This document shows, piece after piece, positions 23,910 through 34,299 of a stretch of DNA of 64,000 bases. The DNA is from Tanypteryx hageni (Eukaryota > Arthropoda > Insecta > Odonata > Petaluridae). Under the pieces are notes generated by a model. It was not told the DNA's origin. It searched no databases and saw only the letters and a program-made list of their open reading frames with translations. A program made the position numbers and the translations under genes. Each line of letters starts with the position of its first letter. Position 1 is the first letter of the stretch. The stretch lies in NCBI GenBank assembly GCA_028673005.1, contig CM054116.1, positions 71,995,315 through 72,059,314 on the forward strand. Reading direction: 5' to 3'.

Positions 23910-24803
23910 CGGACTGAATGAAACTAGTTAGCAGTACTATTTGAAATTCTATTCTTTTAAGTAGTAAGAGGTTTCCTTGGTTCAATATTTTTTTCTGGAG
24001 TACAATTGATTTTGGCGAAACTAGAGCGGGATGAGAGCAAATGGCCTAGACCACTCGGCCGTTTCCTCGGGCAACTTTTAATGATCATCACTGAGATTTT
24101 GCCAATTTCGTGCCTCTCCCAACGAGGGTTGCCTAAGGGTCGCGAAGAGATTTAAACTCTGTCTGTGATGTATTTGTGCAAAAAAACACGTGCAATTAAA
24201 ATTATTCTTTTATATTAGTTATTGTCGTATGGCATTTGTTTACGATTTGTAAAGAAATAACTCGAAAATTTTATGTGAACTATGAACCCGCCAAAAATCC
24301 TGATGATATCCATTAATCTTTAAGTGGAATGTTGAAAATGTTGAAAAATATGAACTCTTATTACCGTACTTTTTCAAATCATGTCTTAAGTAGAATGATT
24401 GACAATGTTTAAATTTTAACACTTCCGCACTCAAAAGGATTCACGCGCGGTAAATATAGAGCTGGAGGAAATTCTAAGGAAACTAGAGGGATGTTGATAG
24501 TCTGTTTAACCTAATTTGCTAAAACTTCTCTGTTACGTTCGCAGAGGAAAAGATGGAGTATTTTTTTTTCATTTTTATTTTCCGTCATAATATCTTTTAA
24601 CTGTAAAAATTTAACTTATGGCGGAATGGATGTGGATTGCGGTCCGTAGTTTGGGTACCACCCAAGACGAATTTAACCCGCAAACCTTTGCTATATATAA
24701 GAATTTTATAGGAATAATGCCGCTATCTTCTATCTTTATTAGAGATGTATTCGATTTTCGGTGTGAAAGTAATACGGTACTCAAACATCATTACAGGTAA
24801 ATA
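23908..24803. other. Spacer with a possible tRNA A-box motif
   Basis: AT-rich DNA flanking the large fold-back. On the minus strand at 24060-24043 the sequence GGCCGAGTGGTCTAGGCC matches a tRNA A-box/D-arm style motif. No B box follows at a suitable distance, so at most it is a degraded tRNA-derived piece. Confidence 0.3.
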
Positions 24804-24807
24804 TGTA

Positions 24808-25635
24808 CAGTCATTTCCAAAAGTATTCCAACGATTTGAGCGGCACCGCTTTCGCGGCAGACTGAATTTTACCTTCATATCTACGTGAATGTTATGTCAG
24901 TCGTTGACTATGTAGTACCTGTTCCGGTCGTGACGCCACCTAAGCCTTCAAGGTTTATTTTTGTATAAAATACGACGTATTCTTGCATATCGACCGGAGT
25001 CGACACAGATTATTCCGCGTCTTGGGCGATCGTTCGAAGGTACTATTATAATTCGCCATTGTTATTTAACAGTCATTCTTGCATCGTGATGATAGCGTGA
25101 GCAGGCCCATGGAATTGTTGTTTTGTCCAAGTGCGAGGTTGTTTGGGGAGGGCTGAAGTATAATCGCTGCGTAATTAGTTCTAATAGTAGAAGTACGAGT
25201 GGATTTACGAATTTCGAATCGACGATTTCATCGGTTTTATCAAATTCCCCGGTTCGATAGTATTTGTTACATAACGGAAATAGCGAAAGTGACGAGGCCC
25301 AACTCTCAAAGACAGTCGAGATATATGCGTTTAAAAAGGTAAAAAAACACTTTAGGAGAGTTTCTTCTTCCATTACTTGCTACTTGTTAGCATTTTCCGT
25401 ATATTCCACGTTAAACACCGACGTAAGAAGTCGGGTTGGCTGACGGAATGCACTAGATTGTAATGCGGTATATCTTTTTTATAATTCATTGAGTTAAATT
25501 GTTGTTGCAGCCATCATCATTTCGTTTCGCTTCGTTATTAAGTGAACCTCAATTTCACAGACGAGACAAGATAAATCAATCTCCGAAATATGTGTGACTG
25601 CTCGGTTAAACATGCAGATTTCTGACTGACTTCGC
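24808..25635 (+). repeat. Left 828-bp inverted arm of the fold-back
   Basis: It matches the complement of 32608-33437. Differences seen by eye include one substitution at the GCGGCACCGC/GCGGCGCCGC site, a 2-bp indel (GACTATGTAG versus GACTATATGTAG) and one substitution at CCTAAGCC/CCTTAGCC. A 103-codon open frame (25062-25373, minus) is conserved with identical translation in the other arm. It resembles nothing I recognise, and its conservation is explained by the arm identity. Confidence 0.9.
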
Positions 25636-25999
25636 TCAAGTTTTTGCGGGTACCACCAGATAGTTTAATTTTTTCGTGCGAACACTTAAAAATCCCTTTT
25701 TTTACTTGCAGGCTTTTTTTCTTTTGCAAAATTAAATTAGAAGTAATTGACCTACTATCTTCAGACAGGTACAATTTTAAAGAAAACTAAACAAATTCTT
25801 ATCGTCGATGTTTGACTCCTGCTCGCTCAAGTTATACTTTTAAATCATATTTATTGGAAAAATTTGTTTTTAACGATATTTTGCCTTGCCGAACGTGTCA
25901 TTCTTAAACCTCGAGATTTTATTGTGGTCCTTATACTATATGTGTAACGAAATGGTGCTTTGAATGCTTTAATATGAGAGAGAAGGCGCCAGAATTATT

Positions 26000-26240
26000 A
26001 CTTTCTCCATATATGAAGTATAGAGAATGTATCGTTTTCATGAAAAAAATCGAATTCGAGATTTGAACGGAAATACATGTTTTAAGATCTCCTGAACACG
26101 TTTTGACTATTTTCCCGATGATGTCTGTGGTGGATTTTGTGTCTATATCTGTTACCGGAATTTTGTGGATGCTCTAACTCAAAAAGTATTGATCATATTA
26201 ATGTGAAATTTTATATTTGACATTTTTGTTAAAGGAAGAT
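26000..26240 (+). repeat. Dispersed repeat, copy 3, left inner inverted copy
   Basis: It begins ACTTTCTCCATATATGAAG, then AATGTATCGTTTTCATG, a TCGAGATTTGAACGGAAATA block, TCTCCTGAACACGTTTT, and an AACTCAAAAAGTATTGATC block about 80 bp on. The same series appears in inverse orientation at 31.9-32.2 kb. It belongs to the family also found at 13.8 and 19.8 kb. Confidence 0.65.
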
Positions 26241-26692
26241 GAACTGATTAATTTTTGGTAGAAATCGGTTAAACGAAAGTGGGTGTTTACTCTTGTTACT
26301 TATCCGTTTTTTGAAATATTTTCTTTAATATTTGGTAAATGTAAAGACGTGCTGGAATAAACGTTGTAGATAATTTAATTGTCTACAACCTTTGTTTGAA
26401 ACAATTTCTCATATAATACATTGTTGAAGAAATATTTTTTAAACTATATTTTTAGCTGCCATCACCACGCCACCTACTGGCGATTATTGTGAACACTTTA
26501 CGCTTAGTTGCGTCTTAATAACGCTCGTTTTTATTTCTAAATTATTGGAGCTTCGTGAGTATATCCAATATAAAAAGATTACAGTTTGGTTTTATCTCAG
26601 TTCTTTGTTGTCTGAATTTTTATCAGTTCCTTAAAATATTTATTATCATTTAGCTTTTTAATCTATTTGGAATTTTTAGAAATATTACAAGT

Positions 26693-27880
26693 ATGGAGAA
26701 AGTCATATGGTGGCCTCATCAATTTGTTTTAATAGTTGCTTTAATATTAAATTATGATAAGCATGGCAGTGGTGGTGAGGGTGGTGGTGGTGAATGTGGT
26801 GGTGGTGAAGGTGGTGGTGGTGAAGGTGGTGGTGGTGAAGGTGGTGGTGGTGAAGGTGGTGGTGCTGAAGGTGGTGGTGCTGAAGGTGGTGGTGGTGAGG
26901 GTGGTGGTGGTGAGGGTGGTGGTGGTGAATGTGGTGGTGGTGAGGGTGGTGGTGGTGAGGGTGGTGGTGGTGAGGGTGGTGGTGGTGAGGGTGGTGGTGG
27001 TGAGAGTGGTGATGGTGAGGGTGGTGGTGGTGAGGGTGGTGGTGAGGGTGGTGGTGAGGGTGTTGGTGGTGAGGGTGTTGGTGGTGAGGGTGGTGGTGGT
27101 GAGGGTGGTGGTGGTGAGAGTGGTGATGGTGAGGGTGGTGATGGTGAAGGTGGTGGTGGTGAAGGTGGTGGTGGTGAAGGTGGTGGTGGTGAAGGTGGTG
27201 GTGGTGAGGGTGGTGGTGAGGATGGTGGTGGTGAGGGTGGTGGTGGTGAGAGTGGTGATGGTGAGGGTGGTGATGGTGAGGGTGGTGGTGAGGGTGTTGG
27301 TGGTGAGGGTGGTGAGGGTGTTGGTGGTGAGGGTGTTGGTGGTGAGGGTGGTGGTGGTGAGGGTGGTGGTGGTGAGAGTGGTGATGGTGAGGGTGGTGAT
27401 GGTGAGGGTGGTGATGGTGAGGGTGGTGAAGGTGGTGGTGGTGAAGGTGGTGGTGGTGAAGGTGGTGGTGGTGAAGGTGGTGGTGGTGAAGGTGGTGGTG
27501 GTGAAGGTGGTGGTGGTGAGGGTGGTGGTGAGGATGGTGGTGAGGGTGGTGGTGGTGAGGGTGGTGGTGGTGAGAGTGGTGATGGTGAGGGTGGTGGTGG
27601 TGAGGGTGGTGGTGGTGAGGGTGGTGGTGGTGAGAGTGGTGATGGTGAGGGTGGTGATGGTGAGGGTGGTGATGGTGAGGGTGGTGGTGAGGGTGTTGGT
27701 GGTGAGGGTGTTGGTGGTGAGGGTGTTGGTGGTGAGGGTGTTGGTGGTGAGGGTGTTGGTGGTGAGGGTGGTGGTGGTGAGGGTGGTGGTGGTGAGAGTG
27801 GTGATGGTGGTGGTGGTGGTGGTGAGGGTGGTGGTGAGGGTGGTGGTGAGGGTGGTGGTGGTGAGGGTGGTGGTGGTTAG
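26693..27880 (+). other. Open frame entering the minisatellite (doubtful gene)
   Basis: An ATG at 26693 opens a 395-codon frame whose first 24 codons are unique sequence including a hydrophobic stretch (FVLIVALILNY). It then runs into (GGGEG)n encoded by the minisatellite and stops at the GGTTAGG variant. A glycine-rich secreted protein would look like this. But the array is also open in a second frame as (VVVRV)n for 916 codons (26754-29504), so openness follows from lack of T-rich triplets. I see no splice signal, poly(A) signal or family match, and I consider it non-coding. Confidence 0.12.
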
Positions 27881-30800
27881 GTTGGTGGTGGTGAGGGTGG
27901 TGGTGGTGAGGGTGGTGGTGGTGAGGGTGGTGGTGGTGAGGGTGGTGGTGGTGAGGGTGGTGGTGAGGACGGTGGTGGTGGGGGTGGTTGTGGTGGGGGT
28001 GGTGGGGGTGGTGAGGGTGGTGGTGGTGAGAGTGGTGATGGTGAGGGTGGTGGTGGTGAGGATGGTGGTGAGGGTGGTGGTGGTGAGGGTGGTGGTGGTG
28101 AGGGTGGTGGTGGTGAGAGTGGTGATGGTGAGGGTGATGGTGAGGGTGGTGGTGGTGAGGGTGGTGGTGGTGAGGGTGGTGAAGGTGGTGGTGGTGAAGG
28201 TGGTGGTGGTGAAGGTGGTGGTGGTGAAGGTGGTGGTGGTGGTGAAGGTGGTGGTGGTGAAGGTGGTGGTGGTGAGGGTGGTGGTGAGGATGGTGGTGAG
28301 GGTGGTGGTGGTGAGGGTGGTGGTGGTGAGAGTGGTGATGGTGAGGGTGGTGGTGGTGAGGGTGGTGGTGGTGAGGGTGGTGGTGGTGAGAGTGGTGATG
28401 GTGAGGGTGGTGATGGTGAGGGTGGTGATGGTGAGGGTGGTGGTGAGGGTGTTGGTGGTGAGGGTGTTGGTGGTGAGGGTGTTGGTGGTGAGGGTGTTGG
28501 TGGTGAGGGTGTTGGTGGTGAGGGTGGTGGTGGTGAGGGTGGTGGTGGTGAGAGTGGTGATGGTGGTGGTGGTGGTGGTGAGGGTGGTGGTGAGGGTGGT
28601 GGTGAGGGTGGTGGTGGTGAGGGTGGTGGTGGTTAGGTTGGTGGTGGTGAGGGTGGTGGTGGTGAGGGTGGTGGTGGTGAGGGTGGTGGTGGTGAGGGTG
28701 GTGGTGGTGAGGGTGGTGGTGAGGACGGTGGTGGTGGGGGTGGTTGTGGTGGGGGTGGTGGGGGTGGTGAGGGTGGTGGTGGTGAGAGTGGTGATGGTGA
28801 GGGTGGGTGGTGGTGAGGATGGTGGTGAGGGTGGTGGTGGTGAGGGTGGTGGTGGTGAGGGTGGTGGTGGTGAGAGTGGTGATGGTGAGGGTGGTGATGG
28901 TGAGGGTGGTGGTGAGGGTGTTGGTGGTGAGGGTGGTGAGGGTGTTGGTGGTGAGGGTGTTGGTGGTGAGGGTGGTGGTGGTGAGGGTGGTGGTGGTGAG
29001 AGTGGTGATGGTGAGGGTGGTGATGGTGAGGGTGGTGATGGTGAGGGTGGTGAAGGTGGTGGTGGTGAAGGTGGTGGTGGTGAAGGTGGTGGTGGTGAAG
29101 GTGGTGGTGGTGAAGGTGGTGGTGGTGAAGGTGGTGGTGGTGAGGGTGGTGGTGAGGATGGTGGTGAGGGTGGTGGTGGTGAGGGTGGTGGTGGTGAGGG
29201 TGGTGGTGGTGAGAGTGGTGATGGTGAGGGTGGTGGTGGTGAGGGTGGTGGTGGTGAGGGTGGTGGTGGTGAGAGTGGTGATGGTGAGGGTGGTGATGGT
29301 GAGGGTGGTGATGGTGAGGGTGGTGGTGAGGGTGTTGGTGGTGAGGGTGTTGGTGGTGAGGGTGTTGGTGGTGAGGGTGTTGGTGGTGAGGGTGGTGGTG
29401 GTGAGGGTGGTGGTGGTGAGAGTGGTGATGGTGGTGGTGGTGGTGGTGAGGGTGGTGGTGAGGGTGGTGGTGAGGGTGGTGGTGGTGAGGGTGGTGGTGG
29501 TTAGGTTGGTGTGGTGAGGGTGGTGGTGGTGAGGGTGGTGGTGGTGAGGGTGGTGGTGGTGAGGGTGGTGGTGGTGAGGGTGGTGGTGAGGACGGTGGTG
29601 GTGGGGGTGGTTGTGGTGGGGGTGGTGGGGGGTGGTGAGGGTGGTGGTGGTGAGGGTGGTGGTGGTGAATGTGGTGGTGGTGAGGGTGGTGGTGGTGAGG
29701 GTGGTGGTGGTGAGGGTGGTGGTGGTGAGGGTGGTGGTGGTGAGAGTGGTGATGGTGAGGGTGGTGGTGGTGAGGGTGGTGGTGAGGGTGGTGGTGAGGG
29801 TGTTGGTGGTGAGGGTGTTGGTGGTGAGGGTGGTGGTGGTGAGGGTGGTGGTGGTGAGAGTGGTGATGGTGAGGGTGGTGATGGTGAAGGTGGTGGTGGT
29901 GAAGGTGGTGGTGGTGAAGGTGGTGGTGGTGAAGGTGGTGGTGGTGAGGGTGGTGGTGAGGATGGTGGTGGTGAGGGTGGTGGTGGTGAGAGTGGTGATG
30001 GTGAGGGTGGTGATGGTGAGGGTGGTGGTGAGGGTGTTGGTGGTGAGGGTGGTGAGGGTGTTGGTGGTGAGGGTGTTGGTGGTGAGGGTGGTGGTGGTGA
30101 GGGTGGTGGTGGTGAGAGTGGTGATGGTGAGGGTGGTGATGGTGAGGGTGGTGATGGTGAGGGTGGTGAAGGTGGTGGTGGTGAAGGTGGTGGTGGTGAA
30201 GGTGGTGGTGGTGAAGGTGGTGGTGGTGAAGGTGGTGGTGGTGAAGGTGGTGGTGGTGAGGGTGGTGGTGAGGATGGTGGTGAGGGTGGTGGTGGTGAGG
30301 GTGGTGGTGGTGAGAGTGGTGATGGTGAGGGTGGTGGTGGTGAGGGTGGTGGTGGTGAGGGTGGTGGTGGTGAGAGTGGTGATGGTGAGGGTGGTGATGG
30401 TGAGGGTGGTGATGGTGAGGGTGGTGGTGAGGGTGTTGGTGGTGAGGGTGTTGGTGGTGAGGGTGTTGGTGGTGAGGGTGTTGGTGGTGAGGGTGGTGGT
30501 GGTGAGGGTGGTGGTGGTGAGAGTGGTGATGGTGGTGGTGGTGGTGGTGAGGGTGGTGGTGAGGGTGGTGGTGAGGGTGGTGGTGGTGAGGGTGGTGGTG
30601 GTTAGGTTGGTGGTGGTGAGGGTGGTGGTGGTGAGGGTGGTGGTGGTGAGGGTGGTGGTGGTGAGGGTGGTGGTGGTGAGGGTGGTGGTGAGGACGGTGG
30701 TGGTGGGGGTGGTTGTGGTGGGGGTGGTGGGGGGTGGTGAGGGTGGTGGTGGTGAGAGTGGTGATGGTGAGGGTGGTGGTGGTGAGGATGGTGGTGAGGG

Positions 30801-31851
30801 TGGTGGTGGTGAGGGTGGTGGTGGTGAGGGTGGTGGTGGTGAGAGTGGTGATGGTGAGGGTGGTGATGGTGAGGGTGGTGGTGAGGGTGTTGGTGGTGAG
30901 GGTGGTGAGGGTGTTGGTGGTGAGGGTGTTGGTGGTGAGGGTGGTGGTGGTGAGGGTGGTGGTGGTGAGAGTGGTGATGGTGAGGGTGGTGGTGGTGAGG
31001 GTGGTGGTGGTGAGGGTGGTGGTGGTGAGGGTGGTGGTGGTGAGGGTGGTGGTGAGGACGGTGGTGGTGGGGGTGGTGATGGTGAGGGTGGTGGTGGTGA
31101 GGATGGTGGTGAGGGTGGTGGTGGTGAGGGTGGTGGTGGTGAGGGTGGTGGTGGTGAGAGTGGTGATGGTGAGGGTGGTGATGGTGAGGGTGGTGGTGAG
31201 GGTGTTGGTGGTGAGGGTGGTGAGGGTGTTGGTGGTGAGGGTGTTGGTGGTGAGGGTGGTGGTGGTGAGGGTGGTGGTGGTGAGAGTGGTGATGGTGAGG
31301 GTGGTGATGGTGAGGGTGGTGATGGTGAGGGTGGTGGTGAGGGTGTTGGTGGTGAGGGTGTTGGTGGTGAGGGTGTTGGTGGTGAGGGTGGTGGTGGTGA
31401 GGGTGGTGGTGGTGAGAGTGGTGATGGTGGTGGTGGTGGTGGTGAGGGTGGTGGTGAGGGTGGTGGTGAGGGTGGTGGTGGTGAGGGTGGTGGTGGTTAG
31501 GTTGGTGGTGGTGAGGGTGGTGGTGGTGAGGGTGGTGGTGGTGAGGGTGGTGGTGGTGAGGGTGGTGGTGGTGAGGGTGGTGGTGAGGACGGTGGTGGTG
31601 GGGGTGGTTGTGGTGGGGGTGGTGGGGGTGGTGAGGGTGGTGGTGGTGAGGGTGGTGGTGGTGAGGGTGGAGGTGGCGAGGGTGATGATGGTGAGAGTGG
31701 TGATGGTGAGGGTGGTGATGGTGGTGGTGAGGGTGGTGGTGGTGAGGGTGGTGGTGGTGAGGGTGGTGGCAGTGGTGGTGGCAAGGGTGGTGGTGGTGAG
31801 GGTGGTGGCAGTGGTGGTGGTGAGGGTGTGGTGGTGAGGGCGGTGGTGGTT
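26769..31851 (+). repeat. 5.1-kb GGTGGTGAG minisatellite with higher-order repeats
   Basis: The plus strand consists of GGTGGTGGTGAG-type 9-, 12- and 15-bp units with almost no C. Rare variants mark a higher-order structure. GGTTAGGTTGG occurs with TAG at 27878, 28634, 29502, 30603 and 31498 (spacings 756, 868, 1101, 895). Each is followed 86-87 bp later by GAGGACGGTGG (27965, 28721, 29588, 30690, 31585, plus an extra copy at 31054). A GAATGTGG marker at about 26926 recurs at about 29666. The array therefore grew by unequal exchange of blocks of roughly 0.75-1.1 kb. Clustered GG runs could form G-quadruplexes. Confidence 0.95.
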
Positions 31852-31929
31852 AAAGCAATTATTTAAAAAAACCGGTTGTGAGAAGAGTAATTACCCATTT
31901 ACGTGTCACCGATGTTAACAAAAGCTAAT

Positions 31930-32178
31930 CTACTTTTGGCTCTTTGACAAAAATATCAAATATGAAATTTCGCTTTTACACGATTAATAGTTTTTGAGTT
32001 GGGTCACCTATATTAGTTCTCTGACATACACACAAACACACATATGCATCGTAGAGTTAATGGTGAAAACGTGTTCAGGAGACCTAAAAACGTGTATTTC
32101 CGTTGAAATCTCGAAATCGATGTTTTTCATGAAAACGATACTTTCCCCGTAATACGTATGGATAAAATAAAAAAGAGT
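31930..32178 (-). repeat. Dispersed repeat, copy 4, right inner inverted copy
   Basis: Complement-oriented partner of 26000-26240, sharing GTATCGTTTTCATGAAAAA, GGAAATACACGTTTTTAGG, TCTCCTGAACACGTTTT and ACTCAAAAACTATTAATCG blocks. It is much more diverged from its partner than the outer arms are, so the two inverted pairs have different ages or constraints. Confidence 0.65.
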
Positions 32179-32484
32179 GGAAAGATACACACATCATGCG
32201 TGCATACATGCGAGGCAGAGGCGTTCTTTTCAGATTTATATAATCATGCCAAAAAAGAAAATATTAATGGCCTGGTATAATGTCTACGTACTGAAATGCC
32301 AGTAGTGATGCCTATGAAATATCGAAATTTTGATTAACCGATTAATTTCCTTATCAATTGTAATTAGTAATACAATCGACTATTACTTAAAACATATCTT
32401 ACTCGAATAGTTGTAATATAATCTGTATGTTCACGTAATACCTTCGTCGTAAATTACCCATTTATTTTCACTTACAAATAGGGT

Positions 32485-32600
32485 GACCAGATTCTGAGGA
32501 AGTAAAAACGGGACACAACGTGTACTGGGGAAGAAAAACCGGGACATAACAGGGACAATATAAGAACTTTAGTTTTTTGTCGCTTACATGCCAAATAGAT
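32485..32600 (+). mobile_element. Possible hAT-type end inside the fold-back
   Basis: TAGGGTGACCAGATTCTGAG followed by two GGGACA-containing blocks resembles the TAGGGTGACCA-type terminus seen on some non-autonomous DNA transposons. No partner end with GGTCACCCTA was found, so this is a weak call. Confidence 0.3.
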
Positions 32601-32607
32601 AAATTCT

Positions 32608-33437
32608 GCGAAGTCAGTCAGAAATCTGCATGTTTAACCGAGCAGTCACACATATTTCGGAGATTGATTTATCTTGTCTCGTCTGTGAAATTGAGGTTCA
32701 CTTAATAACGAAGCGAAACGAAATGATGATGGCTGCAACAACAATTTAACTCAATGAATTATAAAAAAGATATACCGCATTACAATCTAGTGCATTCCGT
32801 CAGCCAACCCGACTTCTTACGTCGGTGTTTAACGTGGAATATACGGAAAATGCTAACAAGTAGCAAGTAATGGAAGAAGAAACTCTCCTAAAGTGTTTTT
32901 TTACCTTTTTAAACGCATATATCTCGACTGTCTTTGAGAGTTGGGCCTCGTCACTTTCGCTATTTCCGTTATGTAACAAATACTATCGAACCGGGGAATT
33001 TGATAAAACCGATGAAATCGTCGATTCGAAATTCGTAAATCCACTCGTACTTCTACTATTAGAACTAATTACGCAGCGATTATACTTCAGCCCTCCCCAA
33101 ACAACCTCGCACTTGGACAAAACAACAATTCCATGGGCCTGCTCACGCTATCATCACGATGCAAGAATGACTGTTAAATAACAATGGCGAATTATAATAG
33201 TACCTTCGAACGATCGCCCAAGACGCGGAATAATCTGTGTCGACTCCGGTCGATATGCAAGAATACGTCGTATTTTATACAAAAATAAACCTTGAAGGCT
33301 AAGGTGGCGTCACGACCGGAACAGGTACTACATATAGTCAACGACTGACATAACATTCACGTAGATATGAAGGTAAAATTCAGTCTGCCGCGAAAGCGGC
33401 GCCGCTCAAATCGTTGGAATACTTTTGGAAATGACTG
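32608..33437 (-). repeat. Right 830-bp inverted arm of the fold-back
   Basis: Complement of the left arm, carrying the same 103-codon open frame at 32870-33181 on the plus strand. The 2-bp length difference from the left arm is accounted for by one visible dinucleotide indel. Similarity stops sharply inside the arm after GACTTCGC, where the two halves become unrelated. Confidence 0.9.
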
Positions 33438-34229
33438 TACAAAGTAAATAAAGCAGAATATCTTTAAAAAATCTTTGTTTTATTTTTTATATAGAAGTGA
33501 GATATACAACTCGTTTTAGGTGCTTATTTTGGAATATAAATTACTAAATATTGCGCCTGCTTTGGAAATGTAAAACATTACCTACTTCTAATTTTTTACA
33601 GAACTCGAATAAATTTCCCTAAGCGTATTTGATTGCATTTCATCCATGAAATCACACCGAATCCTGTAAGTTTCAATAGGCATATCCTAGTTTCCTATAC
33701 AATTATTAATGGCGGATGACACTTTCTCACTTTTGTTAACCTCAAAACATCGCTCAAAAGAGTAATTAGGAAATCGGGAATCCTCCCTTTACGACTGCAG
33801 CGCTACAACTTGGTAAGCTTCGAAAAAATATTAAACGAATTTTTTATTCGGCTGGAAGATCCGAATCGCGGAGCAGTTACGCTTATGGTAGTCTCTCACG
33901 TGGCATACATTTTTCTTCGCCTCACAATTCTAACTTTACTTTCTTTGGAGGAAGAGATCACTTTACATTGTGTTATCGCCCATTATTTTGTTATTGCGTT
34001 CGAGGATGCAGTTAATATCCTTGTCGTTCTTCTGCAGAAGAAGGCATCGCCTTCGGCAGAGATAACCTAACACGGTCGAACTAGATGGAAGCACGTGCGA
34101 TGCGAGACGCTGGAGAAAGGCGGGGTAAGGGAAGGTCAAGACCAATAGGAAGAAGAATAAAGGAAAAAAGGATGATAAAAGTTGCGGTAAGAGTAGATGG
34201 CCGATTTAGTCATACAAGACGGTATGCAT

Positions 34230-34231
<2 letters not shown>
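33438..34231. other. Spacer, no gene recognised
   Basis: AT-rich flank of the fold-back. An 86-codon frame at 33810-34070 has normal composition but no recognised motif. Confidence 0.35.

Positions 34232-34269
<38 letters not shown>
34232..34269. repeat. (AT)n microsatellite, 38 bp
   Basis: Uninterrupted alternating A and T. It generates the isoleucine-tyrosine runs in overlapping frames. Confidence 0.95.
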
Positions 34270-34272
<3 letters not shown>

Positions 34273-34299
34273 CGCATACACAAGCATACATATATAATA

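Larger units (their letters stand above)
24808..33437. mobile_element. 8.6-kb fold-back element with Tc1-like ends
   Basis: The outermost bases are inverted repeats, CAGTCATTTCCAAAAGTATT on the left and its complement on the right, each beside TA (24806-24807 and 33438-33439) as expected of Tc1/mariner-type insertion. Arms of 828 bp (24808-25635) and 830 bp (32608-33437) are almost identical. Inside lie unique sequence, a diverged inverted pair of a dispersed repeat (about 26.0 and 32.1 kb) and a 5.1-kb minisatellite. I see no transposase, so the element would be non-autonomous. It could also be two opposed insertions that trapped the array, but shared TA-flanked outer ends and near-identity favour one unit or a recent inverted duplication. 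Confidence 0.7.

Noticed and set aside
25062..25373. 103-residue frame repeated identically at 32870-33181
   Set aside because: Conservation is fully explained by the near-identical inverted arms, and there is no family resemblance or coding signature.
26754..29504. 916-codon (VVVRV)n open frame
   Set aside because: It is an alternative frame of the GGTGGTGAG minisatellite. Openness follows from the repeat composition, and the start lies at the array edge.
33810..34070. 86-residue hydrophobic ORF as a membrane protein gene
   Set aside because: It has hydrophobic stretches but no recognisable family, and lies in AT-rich transposon-flanking DNA with an overlapping antisense frame.
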